Shown in pieces: positions 36,161-44,136 of a DNA stretch of 64,000 nucleotides. The stretch covers positions 192,754 through 256,753 of the forward strand of contig QUJQ01000002.1 of assembly GCA_003480725.1 (NCBI GenBank), read 5' to 3'. The notes below the pieces were generated by a model. The model was given only the letters and a program-made list of their open reading frames with translations. It made no database searches and had not been told where the DNA came from. A program made the position numbers and the translations under genes. This stretch comes from Clostridiaceae bacterium AM27-36LB. GTDB lineage: Bacteria > Bacillota > Clostridia > Lachnospirales > Lachnospiraceae. Within the stretch, counting starts at the first letter, position 1, and the number at the start of each line of letters is the position of its first letter.

Positions 36161-37484
36161 CGTCGATCTCTCCTATCAAATCATATTCGTCTGCGCCGGT
36201 CACGCGCACTTTTACAAAATCACCGGACATGAGTTCTTCGATGGTCTGAATGAACAGATAGCCATCCACGCCGGGTGCATCCTTGTAGGTTCTTGCCACG
36301 TATGCGTACTCATCAGCGACTTTTCCCTCTACCATGCACCACAGGCTCTTGCCCACCATCTCTTCTGCTTTTTCAAAGGAAATCTCCTGCTGAAGTTCCA
36401 TGATCTCGTCCCTGCGCTCTTCTTTCAGTTCCTCCGGGATCTGATCCGGCATGGTTGCTGCCGGTGTATCTTCCTCTGCTGAATAGGTGAATACTCCAAG
36501 GCGGTCAAACTCCATCTCGTCCACAAAATTCATCAGCTCTTCGTGATCTTCTTCCGTCTCTCCCGGGAATCCACTGATCAATGTGGTACGAAGACAGATA
36601 TCCGGGATCTCCTGACGGAGCTTTCCAATGATTGCACGCAGATCAGCCTGGCTGGTACGACGTCCCATTCTCTTTAAAATCCGGTCAGATGCATGCTGGA
36701 TTGGAAGATCCAGATAGTTACAGACCTTCGGCTCTTCCTTCATGGTCTGGATCAGTTCATCGTAGATCTCCTCCGGGTAGCAGTACTGCACACGGATCCA
36801 GCGGATACCTTTGATCTTGCATAGTTCCTTCAGCAACAGATGAAGACTCTTCTTTCCATAGATATCAGTTCCGTAAAGAGTCGTCTCCTGTGCCACCAGA
36901 ATCAGCTCCTTCACACCCTGTGCTGCCAGCTCTTCTGCCTCTTTTACCAGTTTCTCCATGGGGAAACTGCGATAATTTCCGCGAAGCTTCGGAATAATAC
37001 AATAGGTACAGTGCTTGTCGCAGCCCTCCGCGATCTTCAGATGTGCATAATGTCCGCCAGTAGTCAGCATACGCTTGGCATTGGTCAGTACCAGCCGGTC
37101 AATATCCTCACATTTCAGCATATGCTCGCCGCCAAGTGCTTCTTCCACCGCCTCGATAATGCTGTCGTAGGTAGCGGTTCCCAGCACTGCATCCACTTCC
37201 GGAATCTCGTCAATGATCTCCTGCTTATAACGCTGTGCCATACATCCGGTCACGATCAGAGCCTTACATTTTGCATCTTTTTTGTGCTCTGCCATCTCCA
37301 GGATCGTGTTAACACTCTCTTCCTTAGCATCACCAATAAAACAGCAGGTGTTCACAACGATCACATCTGCTTCCATCTCGTCATCTGTAAAACCATATCC
37401 CTTTTCTGCCAGAAGTCCCAGCATCACTTCTGAATCCACCAGGTTCTTGTCACAGCCCAGGGATACAAACAGTATATTCATCAT
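36144..37484 (-). CDS. rimO: Ribosomal protein S12 methylthiotransferase RimO
   Basis: The radical-SAM methylthiotransferase has 446 aa. The N-terminal UPF0004 domain opens NILFVSLGCDKNLVDSEVML, which is the RimO rather than the MiaB signature. The radical-SAM cluster is EGCDKHCTYCIIPKLRGNYR. A C-terminal TRAM domain ends VRVTGADEYDLIGEIDDEF. It modifies Asp of ribosomal protein S12. It is the first gene of a long minus-strand run, with a promoter at 37522-37551. Confidence 0.95.
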   Translation of the reverse strand: MMNILFVSLGCDKNLVDSEVMLGLLAEKGYGFTDDEMEADVIVVNTCCFIGDAKEESVNTILEMAEHKKDAKCKALIVTGCMAQRYKQEIIDEIPEVDAVLGTATYDSIIEAVEEALGGEHMLKCEDIDRLVLTNAKRMLTTGGHYAHLKIAEGCDKHCTYCIIPKLRGNYRSFPMEKLVKEAEELAAQGVKELILVAQETTLYGTDIYGKKSLHLLLKELCKIKGIRWIRVQYCYPEEIYDELIQTMKEEPKVCNYLDLPIQHASDRILKRMGRRTSQADLRAIIGKLRQEIPDICLRTTLISGFPGETEEDHEELMNFVDEMEFDRLGVFTYSAEEDTPAATMPDQIPEELKEERRDEIMELQQEISFEKAEEMVGKSLWCMVEGKVADEYAYVARTYKDAPGVDGYLFIQTIEELMSGDFVKVRVTGADEYDLIGEIDDEFTE

Positions 37485-37521
37485 AGATGATGTCTTCTCC
37501 TTTATTTTTCATTTTCATTCC

Positions 37522-37551
37522 ATTATAATACGAACCAAAACTAAAAAGCAA
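37522..37551 (-). promoter_or_regulatory. Promoter of the rimO-pgsA operon
   Basis: Minus-strand TTGCTT (37551-37546), an 18-base spacer and TATAAT (37527-37522), 38 bases before the rimO start. Confidence 0.7.
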
Positions 37552-37577
37552 TCGCATTTTCTAAAATCAATACCGCC

Positions 37578-37610
37578 TGTCAAACGGGTGATTTGCTCGG
37601 GAGTTTGACA
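37578..37610. repeat. Perfect 8-bp inverted repeat upstream of rimO
   Basis: TGTCAAAC and GTTTGACA are separated by 17 bases. Each arm also contains a TTGACA, on opposite strands. The plus-strand arm has TATATC 17 bases on, so a plus-directed promoter is possible. The region 37485-37877 holds no gene, only the promoters and repeats listed here. Confidence 0.4.
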
Positions 37611-37679
37611 CTTAATTTATCTAAAGCTATATCATGCGATTATTTTCTTTCTCGTTTCATGGACATATCACACAAAGAT

Positions 37680-37715
37680 TAAAAATCCCCATGATTTTAC
37701 CCCCTTGGATTTTTA
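37680..37715. repeat. Terminator-like inverted repeat between rimO and the deacetylase operon
   Basis: TAAAAATCC and GGATTTTTA are perfect arms around 18 bases. It looks like a terminator for either strand, but no adjacent gene ends here, so it may be a relic. Confidence 0.4.
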
Positions 37716-37815
37716 GTATGAATTCATTACATAGCAATTTATCCAAATATTACAAGACACCTACCAAAAAGCACAATGTTTAGCATAAAAATTGCAATTT
37801 TTTTTGTATTTCCTG

Positions 37816-37844
37816 TGATATAATGAGGACATCTGATATAATGA
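37816..37844 (+). promoter_or_regulatory. Tandem extended -10 promoter elements for the deacetylase-gatZ operon
   Basis: TGATATAATGA occurs twice, at 37816-37826 and 37834-37844. Each is TG-N-TATAAT, an extended -10 that can work without a good -35. The second lies about 33 bases before the start codon of the deacetylase gene. Confidence 0.6.
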
Positions 37845-37877
37845 ACACATAAAGCCGTAAGAAAGGGAGGTATTTTT

Positions 37878-39017
37878 ATGCTGATTCAAAGCAAAAAGAT
37901 CTGGATTGCAGACCAGTTTGTACCTGCAATCATTGAAATGCACAATGGAAAGATCACAGAGATTCTTCCATATGAAAGCAAACCTGTAGATGTAGATTAT
38001 GGGGACAAACGCATCGTGCCTGGTTTTCTGGATATCCATTGTCATGGTGCATTTGAGTTTGATACTAATGATGCCAACGAAGAAGGTCTCCGCAACTGGA
38101 CAAAAAATATTGTTGCAGAGGGTGTCACTGGTTTTCTTGCAACAACCATCACGCAGAGTGAAGAAGTTCTGACTAAAGCAGTTGCCAATGTTGCTAAAGT
38201 CATGGAAGATGGTTACGAAGGAGCTGAGATTCTTGGTATCCATTTTGAAGGACCATATCTGGATATGGTATACAAGGGAGCTCAACCAGAGCAGTATATT
38301 GTAAAACCTACCATTGAACAATTTGAAAGATATCAGGCAGCTGCCAAAGGTCATATCAAATATATAACAATGGCAACTGAAACCGATGACGATTTTACCC
38401 TTACCAGATACCTGACCGAACATGGTGTTGTAGTAAGTATTGGCCACTCAGCAGCCACTTATGAACAGGCTGTTATGGCATATGCACACGGTGCCCGTTC
38501 CATGACTCATGTATATAATGGTATGTCTGCCTTTAATCATCGTGCAAACGGACTGGTAGGTGCTGCTTACCGGATCCGCACCATGTATGGAGAGATCATC
38601 TGTGACGGTAATCACTCTACTCCTGCTGCCCTGAACAATTACTTTATGTCCAAAGGGCCTGATTATTGCATCATGATATCTGATGCTTTGATGGCTAAAG
38701 GAACCCCTATCGGAAGCAAATTTATGTTTGGCGGCAACGAGATCGTGATCTATCCGGATGGAAGTGCACATCTGACTTCCACCGGAAAACTGGCAGGTTC
38801 TACTTTAAAACTTAATCAGGGTCTCCGTATTCTGGTCGAGGAAGCTATGGTTCCATTTAATTATGCCATTAATTCTTGTACCATTAACCCCGCAAGATGC
38901 ATCGGTGTAGATGATCGTAAAGGTATGATCAAAGTTGGAATGGACGCAGATATTGTCGTACTTGATGCAGACTATTCTGTTATTCAGACCTACTGTATGG
39001 GCGAAGCAAAGTTATAG
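37878..39017 (+). CDS. nagA: N-acetylhexosamine-6-phosphate deacetylase (NagA/AgaA family)
   Basis: The amidohydrolase of 379 aa removes acetate from GlcNAc-6-P or GalNAc-6-P. Motifs are VPGFLDIHCHGAFEFDTND with metal ligands, GIHFEGPYLD, VSIGHSAATYEQAV, MTHVYNGMSAFNHR and the catalytic Asp in MISDALMAKGT. Directly followed by gatZ (51 bp), it could act on GalNAc-6-P (AgaA role) rather than GlcNAc-6-P. Isomerase and kinase genes for that pathway are not in the window. RBS AAGGGAGG precedes the start. Confidence 0.88.
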   Translation: MLIQSKKIWIADQFVPAIIEMHNGKITEILPYESKPVDVDYGDKRIVPGFLDIHCHGAFEFDTNDANEEGLRNWTKNIVAEGVTGFLATTITQSEEVLTKAVANVAKVMEDGYEGAEILGIHFEGPYLDMVYKGAQPEQYIVKPTIEQFERYQAAAKGHIKYITMATETDDDFTLTRYLTEHGVVVSIGHSAATYEQAVMAYAHGARSMTHVYNGMSAFNHRANGLVGAAYRIRTMYGEIICDGNHSTPAALNNYFMSKGPDYCIMISDALMAKGTPIGSKFMFGGNEIVIYPDGSAHLTSTGKLAGSTLKLNQGLRILVEEAMVPFNYAINSCTINPARCIGVDDRKGMIKVGMDADIVVLDADYSVIQTYCMGEAKL

Positions 39018-39068
39018 AATAAATAAATCATAAAATAAATCAATAGATAACTATGGAGGGATAAAAAA

Positions 39069-40364
39069 ATGAAACATCCGATTCAGCAGATGATGGATCA
39101 GCGTCGTGAGGGCAAGATTTGTGGTATTGAGTCTGTCTGCAGCGCAAATGAGTTTGTACTTGAGGTGGCTTTGAAACGTTCAAAACTGTTCAATGCGCCA
39201 GTTCTGATCGAAGCAACTGCCAATCAGGTAAACCAGTTTGGCGGTTACACCGGAATGTATCCGAAAGATTTCTATGAAATGGTTCTCAAAATGGCAGCCG
39301 AGATCGGTGTTCCTGAGAATCATATCATTCTCGGTGGCGACCACCTCGGACCTCTGACCTGGCAAAATCTTCCGGAAACAGAAGCCATGGAAAAATCCGA
39401 GACTCTCGTATATCAGTATACACGTGCCGGATTCACCAAAATCCATCTGGACACCAGTATGAAAGTTGCAGATGATCCGGAAGGACTTCTCTCAACCGAG
39501 ACTATCGCACGCAGAGGTGCCACTCTTTACAAAGCAGCTATGAAAGGTTATGAAGAGCTGAAGGCAGAAAAACCGGATGCCATGAGACCTGTATTTGTCA
39601 TCGGAAGCGAGGTTCCGATCCCAGGCGGTGCTCAGGAAGCAGAGGACACTCTCGCTGTCACCAAACCAGAAGCATTCCGTGACACAGTTGCTACTTACAG
39701 ACGTGTCTTCAAAGAAGAAGGTATCGAAGATGGCATGAACGATGTGGTAGCTGTTGTTACCCAGCCAGGTGTAGAATTTGGTGATGATCAGGTGTTCCTG
39801 TATGATCACGATGCTGCTACTGAGCTGTGCGCAGCATTAAAAGAGTTCCCGGAGGTATGCTTCGAGGGACACTCCACAGACTACCAGAGCAAAGAGTGCT
39901 TAAAACGCATGGTTGAAGACGGTATCGCCATCTTGAAAGTTGGTCCTGCACTTACCTATGGTCTCCGTGAAAGCCTCTTCTCTCTGAGCATGATGGAAAA
40001 GGAACTTGTTCCGGAAGAGAAACAGGCTCACTTTATCGAGACTCTGGAAAAAGTTATGTTAGAAAAACCTGACAACTGGAAAAAGCACTATCATGGAGAT
40101 GAAAAACAGCTTGCACTTTGCAGAAAATATAGCTTCTCCGATCGCTGCCGTTACTACATCGGACTTCCAGAAGTCGTAGAGTCCATAAATAAACTGTTTG
40201 AGAACTTAAGAGAGTATCCGATCCCGATGAATATGCTTCATCAGTATATGCCGATCTCCTACATCAAAGTAAGAGACGGTATCATTCCGCTGGATCCCAG
40301 AGAACTCGCTTTAGATGGTGTCGTAGCCTTCATGGAAGACTATGAATATGCGATTGGACGTTAA
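39069..40364 (+). CDS. gatZ: Tagatose-1,6-bisphosphate aldolase accessory subunit (GatZ/KbaZ/AgaZ)
   Basis: The protein of 431 aa opens HPIQQMMDQRREGKICGIES and has VLIEATANQVNQFGGYTGM, HIILGGDHLGPLTWQ and KIHLDTSMKVADDP, all typical of the GatZ/KbaZ family. The subunit stabilises and activates the catalytic aldolase GatY/KbaY, which is the convergent gene at 41241. RBS ATGGAGGGAT precedes the start. A strong terminator follows. Confidence 0.93.
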   Translation: MKHPIQQMMDQRREGKICGIESVCSANEFVLEVALKRSKLFNAPVLIEATANQVNQFGGYTGMYPKDFYEMVLKMAAEIGVPENHIILGGDHLGPLTWQNLPETEAMEKSETLVYQYTRAGFTKIHLDTSMKVADDPEGLLSTETIARRGATLYKAAMKGYEELKAEKPDAMRPVFVIGSEVPIPGGAQEAEDTLAVTKPEAFRDTVATYRRVFKEEGIEDGMNDVVAVVTQPGVEFGDDQVFLYDHDAATELCAALKEFPEVCFEGHSTDYQSKECLKRMVEDGIAILKVGPALTYGLRESLFSLSMMEKELVPEEKQAHFIETLEKVMLEKPDNWKKHYHGDEKQLALCRKYSFSDRCRYYIGLPEVVESINKLFENLREYPIPMNMLHQYMPISYIKVRDGIIPLDPRELALDGVVAFMEDYEYAIGR

Positions 40365-40398
40365 TTATACCAAATCATATATTAGCCAATTTTGCCGG

Positions 40399-40429
40399 AA
40401 AAGGGATATCCATAAAGGATATCCTTTTT
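40399..40429 (+). terminator. Intrinsic terminator after gatZ
   Basis: AAAAGGGATATCC pairs with GGATATCCTTTTT with one mismatch and a six-base loop. Expression of the two downstream small membrane proteins may need read-through or an unseen promoter. Confidence 0.85.
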
Positions 40430-40455
40430 CCTCTATAAAAAAAGGAGAATGGATT

Positions 40456-40566
40456 ATGGATCAGAAACCAAAAAAAGACCAGAATTATACCAAATTGATC
40501 AGCAAAGCCATTATTGTTGTTCTATTTTTTCTTTATATCCTTTTCACTATGAAGGAATTATTCTAA
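40456..40566 (+). CDS. Small single-span membrane protein
   Basis: The product is 36 aa: MDQKPKKDQNYTKLISKA, a hydrophobic helix (IIVVLFFLYILF) and a short tail TMKELF. AAAAGGAG lies 7 bases before the ATG. The next gene starts 16 bp on with its own good ribosome site, so the two probably act together. No family recognised. Confidence 0.65.
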   Translation: MDQKPKKDQNYTKLISKAIIVVLFFLYILFTMKELF

Positions 40567-40581
40567 TAAAGGAGAACTTTT

Positions 40582-41187
40582 ATGAACCAGGAACCTAAAT
40601 CTCAGGAAGAAGAACTGGCCGAATTAAAGAAGGAACTGATGTCCAGTCTGAAGCCATATGCTTTCAAAGAGGATTTCACTTTACAGGATCTGGTAGACGA
40701 ACTGGATGGATCCGATAAAAAGCCCCAGTCTGCAAGAGTGTTTAAAAGTGCCAGGGAACGCTATGCAAATGCCCGTTCCACTGCTTTTACATTTATTTTT
40801 ATCGGCATACTTGGTCTTGCTGCTTCTATCGCATCCATTATGGGATTTCTCAGTCTTCCATTACAAGGATCTGCCATCTATACCATGGCTGTCCTCTTTG
40901 CTGTTTTTATTGTCATCGGGCTGTATTCCATCAAAAAGTCACAGAAATATTTTTCTGCGATCAAAAAAGAGGAAGCACAAATCAAATCCATAAAAAAATG
41001 GTATCGCGAAACAGGCAAGCATACTGCCGGACTGCTTATTGCAGAAGAAACAGATCTTGCGGATGAAGAAATGTATCTCAGAAAATACAATATCATCGAT
41101 GTCATTTTGAAAAAACATTTTCCAGATGCACCAGAAGCACTCTTAGATAAACTGGCAGCTGATCTTTGTGATGAAACAGAATCTTAA
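40582..41187 (+). CDS. Hypothetical protein with two membrane spans
   Basis: The protein of 201 aa has a charged N-terminal part (residues 1-65, rich in Glu/Lys) and two membrane helices (about 72-95 and 99-118). A basic, cytoplasmic-looking tail (SIKKSQKYFSAIKKEEAQIKS and on) ends in an acidic stretch DLADEEMYLRKYNIIDVILKK. I recognise no family. RBS AAAGGAGAAC precedes the ATG. It is cotranscribed with the 36-aa membrane protein. Confidence 0.75.
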   Translation: MNQEPKSQEEELAELKKELMSSLKPYAFKEDFTLQDLVDELDGSDKKPQSARVFKSARERYANARSTAFTFIFIGILGLAASIASIMGFLSLPLQGSAIYTMAVLFAVFIVIGLYSIKKSQKYFSAIKKEEAQIKSIKKWYRETGKHTAGLLIAEETDLADEEMYLRKYNIIDVILKKHFPDAPEALLDKLAADLCDETES

Positions 41188-41203
41188 TAACTATCATAAA
41201 AAT

Positions 41204-41235
41204 GGCGGGGAATTTCTTCCCCGCCTGTTTTTATT
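41204..41235. terminator. Bidirectional terminator between the 201-aa gene and gatY
   Basis: GGCGGGGAA pairs with TTCCCCGCC around four bases. T-runs follow on both strands, so it serves both convergent transcripts. Confidence 0.9.
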
Positions 41236-41240
41236 AATGC

Positions 41241-42089
41241 CTATGCTCTTCCATTGCTGCCGCATACCAGCATTTTACTCATAACATATTCTTTTACTTT
41301 TTCTCTGCCGACTGCACAATATTTCTTCGGATCAAATACATCCGGATTCTCAGCAAGATATTCTTTGACTCCATTAGAAAATGCGATACGGAGGTCTGTT
41401 GCATAATTTACTTTACAGATACCTCTGCGAATACACTCTCTGACTGCATCGTCCGGAACTCCGGATGTTCCATGAAGAACCAGCGGAATGGAAACAACTT
41501 CGCGGATCTGGCTTAACCGATCAACATCCAGTTTCGGAATTCCTTTGTAAACACCATGAGCAGTTCCAATTGCCACTGCCAGAGAATCAACTCCTGTTCT
41601 CTCTACAAACTCCGCTGCTTCTGATGGTACCGTATATCCACCGTTTCCTCCATCCAGATCATCCTCTTTTCCGCCAACTTTTCCAAGTTCGGCTTCCACA
41701 GGCACCTGTCCGGCATGGCATGCATCTACAACAGATTTTGTAATCGCAATATTTTCTTCAAATACGCTGTGAGATCCATCGATCATAATTGATGTATAGC
41801 CTGCGCGAAATGCCTGCATAGCCAATTCAAAGCTACTGCCATGATCCAGATGCATAACTACCGGCACGCTTGCTTTCTTTGCTGCCGCTGCAACATTTGC
41901 ATAATACATATCCGGACCTGCATATTTTAATGTAGATGGTGTTGTCTGCATAATCACAGGAGATTTCAGTTCCTCTGCTGCTGCAACCACTGCCTGAACC
42001 ATTTCCATGTTTTCAACATTAAACGCACCTACTGCATATCCATTTTTCTGTGCATCTAATAAGAGTTCTTTCGTTGTAACCAAAGCCAT
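41241..42089 (-). CDS. gatY: Class II ketose-bisphosphate aldolase (GatY/KbaY-like)
   Basis: The zinc-dependent aldolase has 282 aa. Motifs are GAFNVENMEMVQAVVAAAEE, VVMHLDHGSSFELA with catalytic Asp and zinc His, VEAELGKVGGKEDD, LAVAIGTAHGVYKG with zinc His, and LVLHGTSGVPDDAV. Family members use fructose- or tagatose-1,6-bisphosphate. The nearby gatZ, which acts only with tagatose aldolases, favours tagatose. The ATG at 42089 follows AAGGAGGAG; a longer frame is unsupported. It has its own promoter and is convergent with gatZ. Confidence 0.88.
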   Translation of the reverse strand: MALVTTKELLLDAQKNGYAVGAFNVENMEMVQAVVAAAEELKSPVIMQTTPSTLKYAGPDMYYANVAAAAKKASVPVVMHLDHGSSFELAMQAFRAGYTSIMIDGSHSVFEENIAITKSVVDACHAGQVPVEAELGKVGGKEDDLDGGNGGYTVPSEAAEFVERTGVDSLAVAIGTAHGVYKGIPKLDVDRLSQIREVVSIPLVLHGTSGVPDDAVRECIRRGICKVNYATDLRIAFSNGVKEYLAENPDVFDPKKYCAVGREKVKEYVMSKMLVCGSNGRA

Positions 42090-42129
42090 CTTAAACTCCT
42101 CCTTCATAGTGATGTGACTATTTTTCTTT

Positions 42130-42158
42130 ATTATAGTACATCCTTTTCTGTTCTGCAA
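42130..42158 (-). promoter_or_regulatory. Promoter of gatY
   Basis: Minus-strand TTGCAG (42158-42153), a 17-base spacer and TATAAT (42135-42130), about 40 bases before the gatY start. Confidence 0.75.
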
Positions 42159-42182
42159 TCAGAAGAAACAGAGGTTTGATAT

Positions 42183-43574
42183 TTATTTCACATTTTTTCT
42201 GTCCACCACAGGTACTTGTTCGTCACTGTGAGCATCCAGGTTGTTTATGTACTTCTTTGTTTCCTTGATGATTACCGGCGTCAGAAGCAATACAGCGATC
42301 AGATTCGGGATCGCCATCAATGCATTCAGAATATCTGCAATCGTCCACACCAGGTCAAGTGCAACGACCGGTGCGATCGCTGCAACAAGGACATAAAGTA
42401 CACGATAAGGAATCAGTGCATTTTTACCAAAACAATATTCTACGCAGCGTTCTCCATAATATGCCCATCCAAGCACGGTAGAATAAGCAAACAGGATGAT
42501 ACCAAATACCAGGATCATCGGTCCAATGTACGGGATCTGATCAAATGCCAATGTGGTCAGTACGCCGCCGTTGGACACATTTCCAATATCTATAGATGGA
42601 TTCTTCATAATGCTGGTTACCAGAACCAGACCTGTCATAGCACATACAACGACGGTATCCCAGAAGGTGCCGGTTGCAGATACCAGTGCCTGACGCACCG
42701 GATTCCTTGTCTGTGCAGCTGCTGCTGCGATCGGAGCAGAACCCATTCCGGATTCATTGGAGAACAGACCTCTTGCAACTCCATAATGCAATGCCAGCAT
42801 AATGCCGCCGCCCGTAAGGCCACCTGTTGCTGCGCCCGGCTGGAATGCTAGCGTTACAATCGTTTTCAATGCCGGAAGCAGAAAATCAATGTTGATTCCC
42901 AGAATTACAATACATCCGATCACATAGAACAAGGCCATGAACGGAACCAGCTTCTCACAGACACTGGAAATAGATTTAATTCCATCAAAGATAACCAGTG
43001 CGGTAAAGAATGCAACGGCTCCTCCCACGATCCATGACGGAATGCCGAGATTCTCACTGCATACCGTTGCGATTGCATTGACCTGTGTAGCGCAGCCGAT
43101 TCCAAAAGATGCAAATGATGCAAAGAAAGCGAAGATCAGTCCCAGCCATCTCATGTTGAGTCCTCTCTCCAACGCATACATGGCACCACCCTGCATCCGT
43201 CCATCGGGAGTCTTTACTCTGTATTTCACTGCGATCAATGACTCTGCATATTTCGTTGCGATTCCAAATACACCAGTCAGCCAGCACCAGAGAACTGCAC
43301 CTGGGCCTCCCAGATAAATGGCAGTTCCCACACCAATAATGTTACCTGTTCCAATAGTAGATGCAAGTGCAGTTGCCAGTGCTCCAAACTGGCTGACTTC
43401 ACCTTCTGCCTCTGTATCCTTTGTCACAGACAGTTTAATTGCTGTCCCGATTTTCCTCTGGATACCTCCGGTCGCTCCTGTCATGATCAGATGTGTTCCA
43501 AGAAGCAGCACGATCATCGGCCACCCCCATACAAATGTATCCAGATTGTTGATCATCGAAATAATTTGCTCCAT
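42183..43574 (-). CDS. Sodium/alanine symporter family protein (AgcS)
   Basis: The transporter of 463 aa has about 11 membrane spans and belongs to the AGCS family (AlsT/DagA). Motifs are GTGNIIGVGTAIYLGGPGAV near residue 95, LFSNESGMGSAPIAAAAAQT near residue 275, and STVLGWAYYGERC. It moves alanine or glycine with sodium. It lies upstream of gatY on the same strand, but gatY has its own promoter, so a functional link is uncertain. Confidence 0.92.
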   Translation of the reverse strand: MEQIISMINNLDTFVWGWPMIVLLLGTHLIMTGATGGIQRKIGTAIKLSVTKDTEAEGEVSQFGALATALASTIGTGNIIGVGTAIYLGGPGAVLWCWLTGVFGIATKYAESLIAVKYRVKTPDGRMQGGAMYALERGLNMRWLGLIFAFFASFASFGIGCATQVNAIATVCSENLGIPSWIVGGAVAFFTALVIFDGIKSISSVCEKLVPFMALFYVIGCIVILGINIDFLLPALKTIVTLAFQPGAATGGLTGGGIMLALHYGVARGLFSNESGMGSAPIAAAAAQTRNPVRQALVSATGTFWDTVVVCAMTGLVLVTSIMKNPSIDIGNVSNGGVLTTLAFDQIPYIGPMILVFGIILFAYSTVLGWAYYGERCVEYCFGKNALIPYRVLYVLVAAIAPVVALDLVWTIADILNALMAIPNLIAVLLLTPVIIKETKKYINNLDAHSDEQVPVVDRKNVK

Positions 43575-43605
43575 ACACTGATTCCCCTTTAAATATTTTT
43601 GTATT

Positions 43606-43633
43606 ATTGTATCACTGTATACATTCTTTTCAA
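43606..43633 (-). promoter_or_regulatory. Probable promoter of the AgcS gene
   Basis: Minus-strand TTGAAA (43633-43628), a 16-base spacer and TACAAT (43611-43606), some 30 bases before the start. The surrounding stretch 43575-43910 holds no gene, only this promoter, one terminator and A/T-rich sequence. Confidence 0.6.
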
Positions 43634-43676
43634 TAGTTTGCAGATAATTTTGTCAGAAAGAGAATAATTCACAAAA

Positions 43677-43717
43677 AAAAGAGGAGCTGCTGTATATTTT
43701 GCAGTTTCTCCTCTTTT
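43677..43717 (-). terminator. Terminator after the Ig-protein/small-protein transcript
   Basis: AAAAGAGGAGCTGC pairs with GCAG-TTT-CTCCTCTTTT with a small bulge; a minus-strand run of eight T follows. It ends the transcript that includes the 63-aa gene at 43911. Confidence 0.75.
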
Positions 43718-43910
43718 GGTTAAAATTATTTTATTATTTTATGTTAAAACAAAATTTTTTATTACAGTACCTGTTCTCTGTTGTGTTCATCACTCTCCTG
43801 TATTATCTTTTTTGATTGCAGTCTGCATTTGCTTTATTTTCTTTACAGTAAGGAGTATACGGAAAATTTGTGGCAAAAATATGGGTGAGCTGTGAAAATG
43901 GTGTGAAAAG

Positions 43911-44102
43911 CTATTCCATAATCACATCCAGTTCATTCAAGTTCACGCCGAATGCGGTCAGAATGACTTTTAATTCCACATATCTGATCCGCATTGCCTG
44001 ATATACTTCCGAATCTTTTTCGCACAGCTTCATATAACTTTGCAGTCTTGAAAATTCCTCCACATTCTTCTGTAACAACTCTTTATCTGTCATCTCTTCC
44101 AT
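43911..44102 (-). CDS. Small conserved-looking cytoplasmic protein
   Basis: The product of 63 aa is mostly helical and acidic, with a KNVEEFSRLQSYMKLCEKDS helix followed by YQAMRIRYVELKVILTAFGV. There is no signal peptide or membrane span. It lies 34 bp downstream of the multi-Ig protein gene. A purine-rich AAAGGCGG lies upstream of the ATG. No family recognised. Confidence 0.55.
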   Translation of the reverse strand: MEEMTDKELLQKNVEEFSRLQSYMKLCEKDSEVYQAMRIRYVELKVILTAFGVNLNELDVIME

Positions 44103-44136
44103 CCTTATCCACCGCCTTTCTATACATACAGTATAG

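Noticed and set aside
37761..38447. Minus-strand frame of 228 codons over the deacetylase start
   Set aside because: Composition is Cys/Phe/His-rich without motifs, and it lies opposite a well-supported amidohydrolase with a strong ribosome site.
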